Assembly: GCA_020466095.1 (NCBI GenBank)
Contig: CM035806.1
Span: forward strand, 33,006,571 to 33,070,570
Reading direction: 5' to 3'
DNA length: 64,000 bases
Source of the DNA: Chlorops oryzae
Lineage: Eukaryota; Arthropoda; Insecta; Diptera; Chloropidae
Position 1 is the stretch's first letter; each line of letters starts with the position of its first letter. The position numbers and the translations under genes are program-made. The notes below the pieces were generated by a model. The model was not told the DNA's origin and searched no databases. It saw nothing but the letters and a program-made list of their open reading frames with translations. This document shows, in pieces, positions 38,901 through 49,407 of the stretch.

Positions 38901-40731
38901 TGAATCGCTCGCAAAAATGCCGGAACATGGCGAGTTAATGTTGTTGTTTTTTTTTTTGGTTTTTGGGTTCTGTTAAAGTGTGGCAAACGGAAGCGGATGA
39001 CAGTGTCACAAAGGGGTGCAAAGAAAATAAATCAGAACAAAAAAGAGAAGCCAAAAAAACAATAACAAAACGTTACAACACACAATAACACCACGAAGGA
39101 ATTTTGAACGTTGCCGAAAAGGGCAAAACCATTTCAAATTTTGAATGTGGGGGCGCGATCCACCAGAAATAACCTTAAGAATTCTTTGAAATTCTGTTTT
39201 TTTTTACCTTTTTTTGTTTTTTATATTGAATTTTTAAATATTATGTTCATACATCTTCTCATATTCGATTCAAGTTCAAGTCCCAAAAGGGAGTCGAAAA
39301 ATGCGCTAAAGTGCATAACTTCAAAACTGCAGAGTTCCAATTTCGAATTTATTTTTACGAAAATCAAAAAATAATAATAAAAACATACGCATTCGTACCA
39401 CTCACAATATTCCGAGGATGCATAAGCGGCAAGGCAAGGAATGACAAAAAAAAAAAAACCGAAAATGGGAAAATGAAAACAAAAACAAAAAATTAAATTA
39501 AACCCATGATACTCTGATGAGTGAAGACCCAGCATTGAGATTATAAACGCACATGCTGGTTGCTTGTCTCGCACATGATGGCATCCAAAATGAATTCATC
39601 TCAAAGCGTGTTAAGAGTCAAGAAAGAGGGGGAAATATACGTATGAACATATATACACACATATATATATATCTATATATATATATATATATACAAATAT
39701 GTACCTATAGATATAAAGACGAAAAAAAGATAAATAAAAGACCACATAAATGAAGTTGAAGTTGAAGTTGAAGTCAAAAGCCATAAAGAACCGCATCTAA
39801 ATGCATGAAATATGTTTGAATATGGAAGAAAACTGGAAAGAGAATGAAAAGAAAGCCAGAAAAGCAAAACAAAAAAAAATTATGTTGAAAACCAAATTAA
39901 AACTCACGTAGGCTGTTTGGCTGGCGTTGTGGCAGGCAGGCTGACTGACTGGCTGGCTGGCTGGTTGGTTGGTTGGCTGGCAAGAACGCGCAAACAACAG
40001 GCGAAAGAAGCAACAAAGTGGCATATACCAGAGATCAACGAGAGAACACAAGCACAACGTGGGTATTTATGGAACGCAGCATTGAGTCGACCCGAAGTCG
40101 AGTCAAGGTAGCCGTGCGCCAGGCATGGCGGATGGCGGATGGCGGTGTTAAGCTGTTGATTGAAGGTATAGCGAGTATAGTACTTTGTTTTCATGACGTG
40201 TTCGCCTACAAAAGGCATAAAATTATGTACGCGTGTACAAGAAAACATAGGAACTTTTTTTTTTTTTTTTTTTTTTTTTCTTAAACGAAAGAATATACAG
40301 AATCAAATGTACAACATCAAAATAAGAAACCGAAGAAGAAAACAAACTCCTTGGGATATTAGCAGCCCCAAAACGAGGAATGCCCAACATCAGCGGCAGC
40401 ATCATTGGCAACAAGATCTCGAAAATTTCCTACAATTAGTTGAAATGACTTGAGGATACCAATCCGGCGAACGAACTTGTTGGGTCGTTGGTTTCATCGT
40501 TCGTTGGTCGGACGACGCACAATGCCCGTAGGTTGTAGGTTCTTCATTGTATGATCTCCAGTCTCTCAAGTTCTTTTTTTTGTTGCGTAGGAGGATCTTA
40601 AGTGGATTTATATTTTTTATTTTTTATTTTTAGTTTTTGGCTTATCAGGGATTCCAGACGAAAGCAGCGATTGAAGGAGCGATATGCAAACCCTTAATGG
40701 GGGCTTTGAAATGTGCTCTCTCCTCCGTCCG

Positions 40732-40766
<35 letters not shown>

Positions 40767-41454
40767 TTTATCCCTCTCGTTCTAACAATTTGCAAAAGTT
40801 CTTCAATTTTTAATTCCAAAGCAATTGGCGTTGTCTGTCATCTTTCAAATCGATTGTCAGGCTGATTGAAGTTGCGATTGAAGTTTTTGCTTTTATCTTT
40901 TCCAAATTGACGTTTTTCGACCTTAAGAAATCCAAAGAAATGTTAGCGATATCTTTTCTTTTTTTTATTTTTTTATTTTTTTATTTTTGACTTTGTTTTC
41001 AATAGATTTCGGTTGAAGTGTTTCAAACACATTTGATCAATGATCTAAGGAATGCAATAGAAACATAGTATAATGAAAGTTCTACTTGCAGACGGCTCCC
41101 ATAAGGGGGAAAAATGTTCGCGACCGTCGGTGTCCGCTTGTGGGAGCTTTCACTCTAGAGAGGGTTTTTTTTTATATTCGGGAGTGTACCTATGTACCGA
41201 AAAGAAAATTTCAATCAATAAAGAAAGTCACGAAGTCTTGGTTCCTCTCTCTAAAGGCCTCGCAAATACCGAAATCTTTCATCGGATAGAATGAATGTTA
41301 GAATTTTAAGTAAATGAAAAATATGTATGAATTTCATCAACGTTACGCTAACACAGTTGTAACATAATATCCAAACAGCATAGGGATCCTTCAATGTCGG
41401 ACACTCTCAAAGCGAGATATCGTCTTATAGAAGACATGCGAAATAAACTATATT
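35988..41454. other. Non-coding AT-rich DNA with microsatellites
   Basis: No supported gene. Contents: poly-A tracts (37204-37220, 37344-37367), GT with GTGTTGT variants (38422-38490), AT (39659-39692), GGCT/GGTT tetramers (about 39940-39980), poly-T (40256-40279) and CT (40734-40757). Confidence 0.5.
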
Positions 41455-42185
41455 TTTAATTAGTTAAACAGTTAATAAATTTATAAATCACTTAATTGTT
41501 TAATTGCTGAATTAATTAACTACTTGATTGATTAAATAGTTAATCACCCATAAACCAAATGATTTACACAATAATTAATTGATTTATAACGAGTTAATCA
41601 ATTAACTAATTGATGAGTTCGTCAATTTAATCACTAAATGTTGAATTGATCAATCATTGCTAAAGTTAATTGTTAAGATACTTACTTATGTGATTATTTA
41701 ACTCAATAATTAGCTAATATACAAATTATAAATTAATTACTTAATTGATGAATCCAATAATTAATTAATTAATTCATAATTATTTAATCAGTTTATTAGT
41801 TAATTTTTTAATCGATAAGTTAATTGGTCAATTAATTAGTTAATCAATCGGTCAATAAATTAATTAAATAATCACTAAATTAATTTATCAATCAATAAAT
41901 TGCTTAATAAGTATTTGAAATTAAATAAAATTAAATTAATAATTAAATTGAATTATGTAATTGATTAATAACTAAAAAATTGATTGATCACTAAATTAAA
42001 TGATTCATTCATTAATTTAATTATTAAAAATTAGCTAATCAGTTCTGGTAATGTGTTAATTAAATAATCGTATCGGAAAAGTAGTTAATCAGTTTCTTAC
42101 TTAGTTATTTAAGTAAATTTATTCAAATTAATATTTCAATTTAGTTAATTGATTGATAAACCACTTAATTAATTCATCAATTTGA
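41455..42185. repeat. 730-bp degenerate TTAATT/TTGATT low-complexity domain
   Basis: Nearly the whole stretch is made of TTAATTA, ATTGATT and TTAATCA-like words without a fixed period. ATTA/TAAT, the homeodomain core, appears dozens of times in both orientations. It contains almost no G or C runs. It may be an old, scrambled simple repeat. Confidence 0.75.
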
Positions 42186-43251
42186 GTTTGACAATTGCGC
42201 ATTTCGATTTTCTACAAAGTTTTTCATCGAAAAACGATTATCCACTCACGGCTCGCGATTTACAAATGTCCTCAATTATTTCAATAATGCAGCCGAAAAG
42301 TCGAGAAAAATGTATCATCAGTTGTCTTTAATAATAGGAAAATATAGCCTTTGGAATAGCTGAGTGTGTTGTCCTTGAATGTTAGCAAATAAAAATCAAA
42401 ATACTTATAAATAATTAAATATAAAGGAAAGGATAAGCGCAATAAGAAATTGAAAAGAATCCTAAAGGAATTTTAAACTCACGTTAACAACTCCACCGTT
42501 CGAATGAGCAATCAATCAGAAAAAGATTACAGCAACAAAAAATGACGAGATATATATATATATATTTTTTTTTTTGTCAGAGAACCAAAACTGTACCATG
42601 CATTATTGTTGCTTTTGCTTTACGTTTTCTTTCATTCTTTCTTTCTGTCGACTTTTGTTTTGATTCGTGTTCCATTCGTGTGCGGGAACCTTTTTCAGCT
42701 CAAAGCCAAAATTCAAAAAGTCATGTTCCGCTGAGTTTTTCGGCTTTAAGCCAGTGCCAGAGCCAAAGCCAAAGCCCGCGGCCGAATTCGATTCTTATTC
42801 TGATTCCGAGTCTAAGCATAAGTGCCGTTAAAACAGAAAAAGGGGCCCCGAAAAAAGTGGTTGCTTGAAAAAAAATAATGTGTCAACGAAAAATTTCAAG
42901 AAACGAAAAAAAAACCTCCAAAAAAAAGGGGAAAAAACAAAACAAAAAAAGAGGGAGAGAAAAAAAAAAACGAAAACGTTAACGTAAAAACTGTGCGAGC
43001 ACAATAGCGTCCAGGCCTGTCAGGTCGGCGAAAAGCTGCTGACCAAAACAACGGTGGTGGCGGCGGTGGCGGCCGCGGCGGTGGCAGCGACAGTGGCATG
43101 AACTGGTCTGTTGTTTATAGCAGACAATAGCTTTTAGCATTTAGGGGGACAGACATTAATTGTAGGAAATTCGAGTCTCTAGGTGTGATCGGGGTTGAGG
43201 TCGACTGCGGTGCACACTCCTATGTTTGAATAGTGCGACTGGCAGAGAACT

Positions 43252-43299
<48 letters not shown>

Positions 43300-43657
43300 T
43301 GCAATGTAGACGCGTGCAGACACGAAGATACGTTTATATATTGGAGATCAAAACAAAAATCGTAATAACCAGGCTCGCAAGGAAAACAAAGGAAGCCTCC
43401 CATATGTACGTGTGTTTTTGGGTCTGTGCAGCGAAGCTGAACGTATGCGATATGAACAACAACAACAACAACAACAACAACAGAAGCAATAAGACCAACA
43501 AAAACAACAACTACAACAACAACAAAATGAAACATTTTTAAAGACATCAAAACACTGCGCTAGGGTGAACCCATTGATGTGACTTTTGTGACAAAGTCTC
43601 TACGATGGGTCCATAAACTATCGCTCTCGGAAATACATACATACATCCATACAAACA
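42186..43657. other. Non-coding DNA with simple repeats
   Basis: It holds AT (about 42551-42565), a CAGAGCC/AAAGCC run (about 42750-42780), a GGTGGCGGC run (about 43051-43085), GA (43258-43295) and AAC trinucleotides (about 43455-43482). No gene is recognised. Confidence 0.5.
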
Positions 43658-43659
43658 TA

Positions 43660-43910
43660 TCGCACACCCTCTTCTAAGGTGACACAACTCAAAATTTCTC
43701 ATTTTTCAGAAAACGCAAAAAGCAAAATGCTTCGCAGTGTCAATCAAAGCAAGAAGAAAGGCATTGACGGGATATTTCGGCATTTTATAATAACCAAAAC
43801 GGAATAGAATTTTTCGTGCAGCTAGAGAGGTGAACTATGAACATATGTTCCATATTTTAACTCGAAATTGACGATTTTTGAGTTGTGTCACCTTAGAAGA
43901 GGGTGTGCGA
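43660..43910. mobile_element. TA-flanked MITE, TCGCACA family, copy 2 (251 bp)
   Basis: The ends TCGCACACCCTCTTCTAAGG and the complemented right end are identical over about 35 bp. TA lies at both borders (43658-43659 and 43911-43912). Its interior matches the copy at 28824. The outer six bases of the ends are shared with copy 1, while the next dozen differ between copies but still pair within each copy. Confidence 0.8.
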
Positions 43911-43921
43911 TATATACACTC

Positions 43922-43931
43922 ATACACACAA

Positions 43932-43963
<32 letters not shown>
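43922..43963 (+). repeat. CA dinucleotide repeat
   Basis: About 20 CA units between the two adjacent TIR elements. Confidence 0.9.
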
Positions 43964-43966
<3 letters not shown>

Positions 43967-43969
43967 CGT

Positions 43970-44432
43970 CCCTGCAGAAAGCCTGTCGTCTTATATCGAC
44001 AAGTCAGTATCTCGTCTCTATAGACGAGGGATCTATTGACATCAGGTATAGCATGTCAACCGAATGTATTCAGTTTCATTTTTCTGTATGTATACCAGCG
44101 GTATTTCTCAATATGGCGATTGCCAAGCTGAATAGAGGCAGCCACGGCTGCCACTCGAAAAAATCAGATAGCTCGAAAGAAATATCAAAAAGTGCCAAAT
44201 CAGTAGTAAAGGAGTACAGATTCAATAATACAAATGTCTCCATATGATTTCAAAGTCAGTACCTCGTCAATAATTCATCAATAGCTCATTTGTCTACTGT
44301 TGACATTCAATGACAACTCAATGTTAAATGTCTAACGGGCGAAGCAATGCAAAGGGTACAGCTGGTCAGTAGTACCGGCGACACGGTCGGTAGTGAAAGA
44401 CTATATATTCACTATTCACATTTCCTGCAGGG
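43970..44432. mobile_element. CCCTGCAG-ended element (463 bp)
   Basis: The left end is CCCTGCAGAAA and the right end, complemented, is CCCTGCAGGAAA. GT directly flanks both sides. Inside, GTCAGTA(T/C)CTCGTC occurs at about 44004 and 44255, with CGACAAG/GACGAG/TGACATC words near both ends. No tRNA-like unit or transposase frame was found. The termini are close to those at 18392 (CCCTGTAGTAA). Confidence 0.5.
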
Positions 44433-47347
44433 GTGTGCACGCATGCAGGCATGTACTTTTTGTAGGTGTTAAGTACAAGAGAAGCAACAAACAAAGTGTA
44501 CCTCAGTCCAAAGAAAACAGGAACAAAGGCATTTTATGCGACGGTGGCCTGAGAAATTGGAGCAAATAGGAAAAAAAAAAATAATAATAACAATAATAAA
44601 AATAATAATATGTACAAACAAAGCCGAGAAAATTGTATTGCGCCCCTCTTTAAGAAGCCCTCTTGCGCGATGCGCTGCGCTGCGCTGCGCTGCGTTGCGT
44701 TGCGTTACGTTACGTTGCGTTATCGTACATTAGGTTATGTTACGCATGCGGTAAATCTATGAGGCCGAAGAAGAAAATTATATGTTAAAACCACAACAAA
44801 AACAAAAACAAAGACACTTATTGTTATTGCAACTGCATTCGAATATTTACGAATGGAAGAGAGCCAAGTCTGTTACAGTTAGCAACGAAAAGCGAAACAA
44901 AAACAAAACCAAAAACGAAAACGCAAAACAAATAGAAAAAGTTTGAAAGAAGAAGAAAAAAAAAATAATAAAAATTGGTAGCACTCTCTAGCGCTGCACG
45001 CTACCACTGCGTGCTTAGCGTTAAGGCCAAACGTAAAATGCTAAACGCAAAATGCTGTATTGTACGTGTTAAAAGAAAATGGAGAAAGCGTAAATGAAGG
45101 GAAAATACAGAAAACAAAACCTTTAGACGAAACGAAAACGCACGCAGCGTTAAATGAGCGAAAGCGAAGGGGAAAGGCAATGAAGAATGCCATACACTAC
45201 ACTACGGTACACTACGGTACACTACGGTACACTACGGTACACTACGGTACAGTACGGTGCACTACGGTACACTACGGTACACTACACTACGCTACAATAT
45301 ACATTCTATATTATGCTTGACTATATGGCTCGAATGCATTCTAAGCCCTCAAAATAGAAATGAAAATGCCAGTAACTAAGCTAAAAGGTTACTGACCCTC
45401 ATATAGCAGGCAGTGGCAGTGGCAGTGGCAGAGGCAAGAACAGAAACAGCGGCAATAGCAGTGGCAGTGGCAGTGGAAGAGGAAGGGGAAGAGGCAGTTG
45501 AGTGAGGCAAGAGGTGCGTTCTTTCGTTGGCTCTTTCCCTTTGGTTGTTGTTGTTGTTGTTGGTGTTTTGTTGGCAACAGAAATCGCTGGTTTTGATTCC
45601 AACTGTGGTCGCGTACAAACTAGCAAACGAAAAAAATCTACTACTACGAAACAAACGCACAAACATATAAATTATGTATTAATATATACATACATAAATA
45701 TTTTTATATATAAATATATTTAAATATGTATATACTTATAGGCATATAAGTATGAATGAACGCCTGCATGCATAAGCATATGTATGGCTATATTGTCATA
45801 TGTATGTATGCATGTGTGTTTGTGTGTGTGTGGGTTAGTGTTTGTATATATTTATGTGCGTTTGAGTGTGCAATAATATTCTTTTTGGTTTAGCCATGGT
45901 TGGAGGAAATCGTTAATAGCGTCGAAGCGTGTTGACAAAGAGATTTTGTCTTTGAGTAATTTCTAAGGACACACGGTGACTCATTAAAATGTAAGGGACA
46001 TAAGACCAGAAAAAGGAAATAATACTTTTCTTTTATTTATTATTTTTCGTTTTGTGTGTGTGTGTGTGTGTGTGTGTTTCTTCTCCCTCTATTCTTCTTC
46101 TTTTTATTACGTTTTCCGTCGTCTTTTTTTTCTTCTATGTATATGTTTAGAAAAGACTGTGTAAGACAATCAGTTTGAAGATTAATTTCAATTGTAAGGA
46201 TAACTAAGCTTAACGCTGCTAAATAAGACGTAATAAATGGCGTAAAGAGGAGTGGAGGCGGATAAAATAATAATAAAGGGCGAAAAGTTGACGAAAAGGC
46301 GTACAAAGCACAATGAAATCCATTAAGATGCAAAGCGAATTGCTTTCAAATTCTCATTATCACTTTCTTATGTCCTCTTTCATATGAGAAGAAAGTTGAT
46401 TTTTCATACAAAGGATCATCATATTTCCCATTTGAGCTCAAGGACACACAATGTTAGAATGATTCCTTAATGAAGTTACTTTTCACTAACCACAATGGAC
46501 TTGACTATTTGGCCTTTTAGCAGCTAAAAAGGAAAAGAAGTGCATTAGAAAACGTCAAATGGTACTTCTCGGTTATGAGGACTCCCGGGTGGGTCCATGA
46601 TTGCTTAATGGGTTTTCAGATTTTTAATTAAATAGAAATTTAATTCTTGTGTTTTGTGCTTTTTTTGTTCTTTCCTCTTTATGGCAGGTGCGTTCTATTG
46701 TTTATTTATACACATATTGTACTTAGGAATCGGGAAAGTGAGAAGTCCGTTTGTTGCGTGTTGACAGGATAATAAAGGAAAACTATAGATCGTCGCGTAT
46801 TCCTGCGATATTTCTTTTGTTTGCCTGTTAGCGTCATATTTGGATGCAAGAGCTCAAGCACAATGAATTGAGAGTGCAGTAATCTCAGCTGAAATGCTAG
46901 AGGATATTGTACCTTAAGAGCTCGTTCTCAGTTAATGATTGTCTTCTTTATTTTACTGCATTATGGAGCAATATGCGCAAATCCAGGCGTTAGCGAGCTG
47001 CTGGTCTCGTACACTTTAAGCTAAGTTCGAAAGGGATGTGATAATTTAAAGATTGCCTTGAATTTAAAGCTGGATAACCAGGATTATCAAAAATATAGGA
47101 TTAGACGTTATAGCTTTCATTAAAAAGAATACGCGAGTTGAAAGAGTGCAAGATAATAAATGGAAATGTTTCTCAGATCAATAAGAAAATTCCTCGTCTT
47201 CCGTAAAATAAGAAAGGTTCCATGAAAAGGTTTGACCTTACAAATAAAAGAATATACAAAGTCTGCATACCTATAGATCGACGGAAACCAACCCCTTCCG
47301 ATTCATTCGTCTAGCCATATCGTAAAACAGGCGTTGAGAGGGCGAAG
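44433..47347. other. Non-coding DNA with simple tandem arrays
   Basis: It holds GCTGC/GTTGC pentamers (about 44669-44720), GGCAGT hexamers (about 45408-45475), GT (46055-46077) and TATG-rich stretches (about 45720-45860). The remainder, especially 46.3-47.3 kb, is plain sequence with no gene recognised. Confidence 0.5.
45192..45290 (+). repeat. ACTACGGTAC decamer array
   Basis: About nine copies of a 10-bp unit with few changes. The unit is short enough that any frame through it is an artefact. Confidence 0.85.
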
Positions 47348-47817
47348 CGTTAGGGACGCTGCAGAAATAATGGCCACATGTATTTTTGTCATTTTGGATG
47401 TCGAGCATCAGACATAAAAGCTCTTTGTTAATGGAAAATAAAAGAAAAAAATATATTGCAACTCTGAGTACGCGTTGAGGCCCTTGGCTGTTCTATAAAG
47501 AATATGCAAAGAGTATCAAATAGACGGGAAAATTCTTTGAATTGCTTTAAGTCGTGACAGATTTCTTCCAAAATATATATTCCTCTCATTTACTTCAAGG
47601 ATGTCGTATCTCAAAAAAATCGATTTTGAGAAAAGCGCGTTTAAAGTTTTCGATTCACTCGCATTTTGATGAAAGCAGAAGACATTATTCTCTTCCCGTT
47701 CAGAGAGTTAACTAATTAATTATTGATATGAAATTCGATAAACATTATGATCCTCATTGTTAACTCAGAAATCATGTTTTTTCGAGATATGACATTCTTG
47801 AAGTAATTGAGCGATAT
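47348..47817 (+). repeat. Left arm of a 470-bp inverted repeat around the luna exon
   Basis: This arm pairs with 51995-52473 over nearly its whole length; shared words include CGTTAGGGACGCT, CATCAGACATA and GGCCCTTGG. Its distal half is itself a TIR element: CATTTACTTCAAGGATGTCG near 47598 is inverted as TTCTTGAAGTAATTGAG at about 47795-47811. It is probably a composite repeat present twice. There is no coding potential. Confidence 0.8.
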
Positions 47818-48003
47818 GCACTTTTACACTTTTTGACGATTTTCTTCGAGGACTTCTGCTCTGTTTTGAGCTTCTGCTCGAAGAAAGAAACTCAACGCTT
47901 CCAGACATTGGGTGTTCTAAGATCTCAGCACATCTTTTTCAACGCTCTACAGTGATATGCAATTAGATGCTAAATATTTGCATGCATACAAACCGAGAAC
48001 CTA
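47818..48003. other. Short non-coding spacer
   Basis: Nothing recognised between the inverted-repeat arm and the CCCAGCGG element. Confidence 0.5.
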
Positions 48004-48584
48004 CCCAGCGGAAAATTATCTCCTGCATGACAAAGTCACCAATGTTGTCATCGATGACATATATGTGGGTGACATTGTCATGCATGACATCTTGGAGGAC
48101 ATGTCATCGTGGAGGGATGCAGTTCATGTGCTTGACTCTCATTGGCTACTGAAATTTAAATAAGGTTTTAGCTTCAGTTCAGAGTTAGCATGAAGTGGCG
48201 TAGATGATGAGTGCTCGACTCAGAATCCGAAGATCGCGGGTTCGATCCCTGGCAGAGGCGAACGAAAATTGTTAAAAATAGATTTTTAAAAATTTTCGAA
48301 ACATTCAAAGAGAGAGCAAAGAAGGGAGTTATCACAAACTGGTTTCTTTAAATATAAATTGACATTTAGAGAGAAAAGAGCAAATGTGCTGCTCTCAAAT
48401 GCTTTTTTCGCCATCGCATCCCCTAGCATGACCAGTGATAATCTTCCGGTGATAATGTCACCGCTGAAGTCCCTGTCATCTCCTGTGTATATGTCATACA
48501 AAGTGTCACCGGAAAAAGCATGCATTCCGGCTCCGAAGTCACTAGGACATCATCGGGGATGACCGCGGGACATTTCCCGCTGGG
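48004..48584. mobile_element. CCCAGCGG-ended element carrying a tRNA-like unit (581 bp)
   Basis: The ends are CCCAGCGGAAAAT and, complemented, CCCAGCGGGAAATGTCC. TA flanks both sides (48002-48003 and 48585-48586). Inside both ends, TGTCAT/ATGACA and GTGACA words recur many times in both orientations (for example GTCATCGATGACA and GTCATGCATGACA). The centre holds a tRNA-like sequence at about 48186-48262. It lies just upstream of the luna leader acceptor. Confidence 0.6.
48186..48262 (+). other. tRNA-like sequence (Pol III A and B boxes)
   Basis: An A box TGGCGTAGATG (48196-48206) and a consensus B box GGTTCGATCC (48239-48248) lie at tRNA spacing (53 bases). An anticodon-arm-like CTCGACTCAGAATCCGAAG lies between them. 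The acceptor stem is not convincing, so this is tRNA-derived and probably not a working tRNA gene. It could still recruit TFIIIC/Pol III. Confidence 0.6.
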
Positions 48585-48666
48585 TACATTTAAATGTTTT
48601 TCTTTTAATATTCATTAATTAAGCTCAAAGAAGAACTCGAACAAAATACTAAGAAATATTTTTACA

Positions 48667-48696
48667 AATTCCTTCTTTCCTTCTTTTCAATTTCAG
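48667..48696 (+). promoter_or_regulatory. luna: Splice acceptor of the luna first coding exon
   Basis: A pyrimidine tract rich in CCTTC/TTCTTTT runs into TTTCAG, followed by an exon starting CGCACTCTCG. It is the best acceptor in the kilobase before the luna start codon. If it is used, an upstream non-coding exon must exist. The CCCAG-ended repeat at 48004-48584 ends 112 bp before this AG, close to where a branch point would lie. Confidence 0.6.
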
Positions 48697-49287
48697 CGCA
48701 CTCTCGTCGCACAGGAAACTTCATCAATTGAGAGAAGAACAATTTTTCCTTGCACACTGTTTCTGTATAAATTGCTGGCTTTCTTAAAACTAAAAATAAC
48801 TGCAAAAAATTACAACAACAAAAAAAAAAATAATAAATAATAAAAAATAAACCAAAACAAGAAACAGCAAACGGAAATAATAAAATAAAAAAGATCTATA
48901 TGCATGTGTGTGTTATTAAATTATCCAAAGCTAAGTAAAGCGAAAATTTTAATTCAAAGAAAAGAAGAGCAAACAAAAAAAAAAAAAAAAAAGAGATAAA
49001 TAAAAATCGCATAAAAAAGAAAAAATAATAATAAATTCAACGAAAGAAAAGAAAAAAGAAAGGTGAGGAAAATCTTGTGCTTGAGCAAAAAATAATAAAA
49101 ATAAAAGAAGAAAAATATAGAAGAAAAAGAAAAGAAATTTCCGAAAAAAGTAAATATAGGAGGATCAACCCAAAACGAAAGCGTTCGTTTGCGTTGATTG
49201 TTTCGATTTAATCATCGAATTTCGTCTCGTCATTGGTTTTATAAAAGAAAATCTTCCAAAACGGAGTCCCTCGAGTGGCATAATAAT
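48697..49287 (+). other. luna: luna 5' leader in the first coding exon
   Basis: This stretch lies between a strong splice acceptor and the luna start codon. It is A-rich, with long AAAAGAAAA-type tracts and almost no structure, as is common in fly leaders of developmental genes. At least one upstream ATG is present (48904), opening a frame of about 40 codons that stops before the main start; it could damp translation. A GTGAGG at about 49062 looks like a possible internal donor, but I see no matching acceptor before the start codon, so I treat the leader as one piece. A TATAAA-like string near 48766 could instead mark an internal promoter. The exon boundary is inferred from sequence signals only. 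Confidence 0.6.
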
Positions 49288-49401
49288 ATGGACCTCAGTA
49301 TGGATATATTACCGAGTGGAAATATATTTAGCGAATTAGAGCGAATATGCACCACCGGCTATTTTTCATCGCAACCATCGATCGAGGATCAATGGCAACA
49401 G
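49288..49401 (+). CDS. luna: luna (KLF6/7 family transcription factor), first coding exon
   Basis: This exon encodes 38 residues. Seen: residues 5-14 are MDILPSGNIF, 15-18 are SELE, 23-28 are TGYFSS, and the exon closes with SIEDQWQQ. Known: this block matches the conserved amino terminus of vertebrate KLF6/KLF7 (MDVL...IFQEL...TGYFSALPS.E..WQQ), whose fly member is Luna, a nuclear C2H2 zinc-finger factor that binds GC/CACCC boxes. The exon ends in phase 0 directly after the WQQ motif, where I recall KLF6/7 genes also splicing. The start at 49288 is the first ATG in this open frame and has A at -3 and G at +4. A second in-frame ATG at 49300 would match the vertebrate start exactly, so four extra residues are uncertain. 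The three carboxy-terminal zinc fingers are not in this window. The family call rests on a short but highly specific motif. Confidence 0.93.
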
Positions 49402-49407
49402 GTAAGA
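49399..49407 (+). promoter_or_regulatory. luna: Splice donor of the luna first coding exon (CAG|GTAAGA)
   Basis: This is a consensus donor cut after 49401, in phase 0 after a glutamine codon. Beyond it the frame continues as non-KLF residues before stopping at about 49473, which fits an intron. Confidence 0.9.

Noticed and set aside
49198..49287. Upstream extension of the luna frame as extra coding sequence
   Set aside because: There is no ATG between the preceding stop and 49288, and the extension lacks any KLF-like residues.
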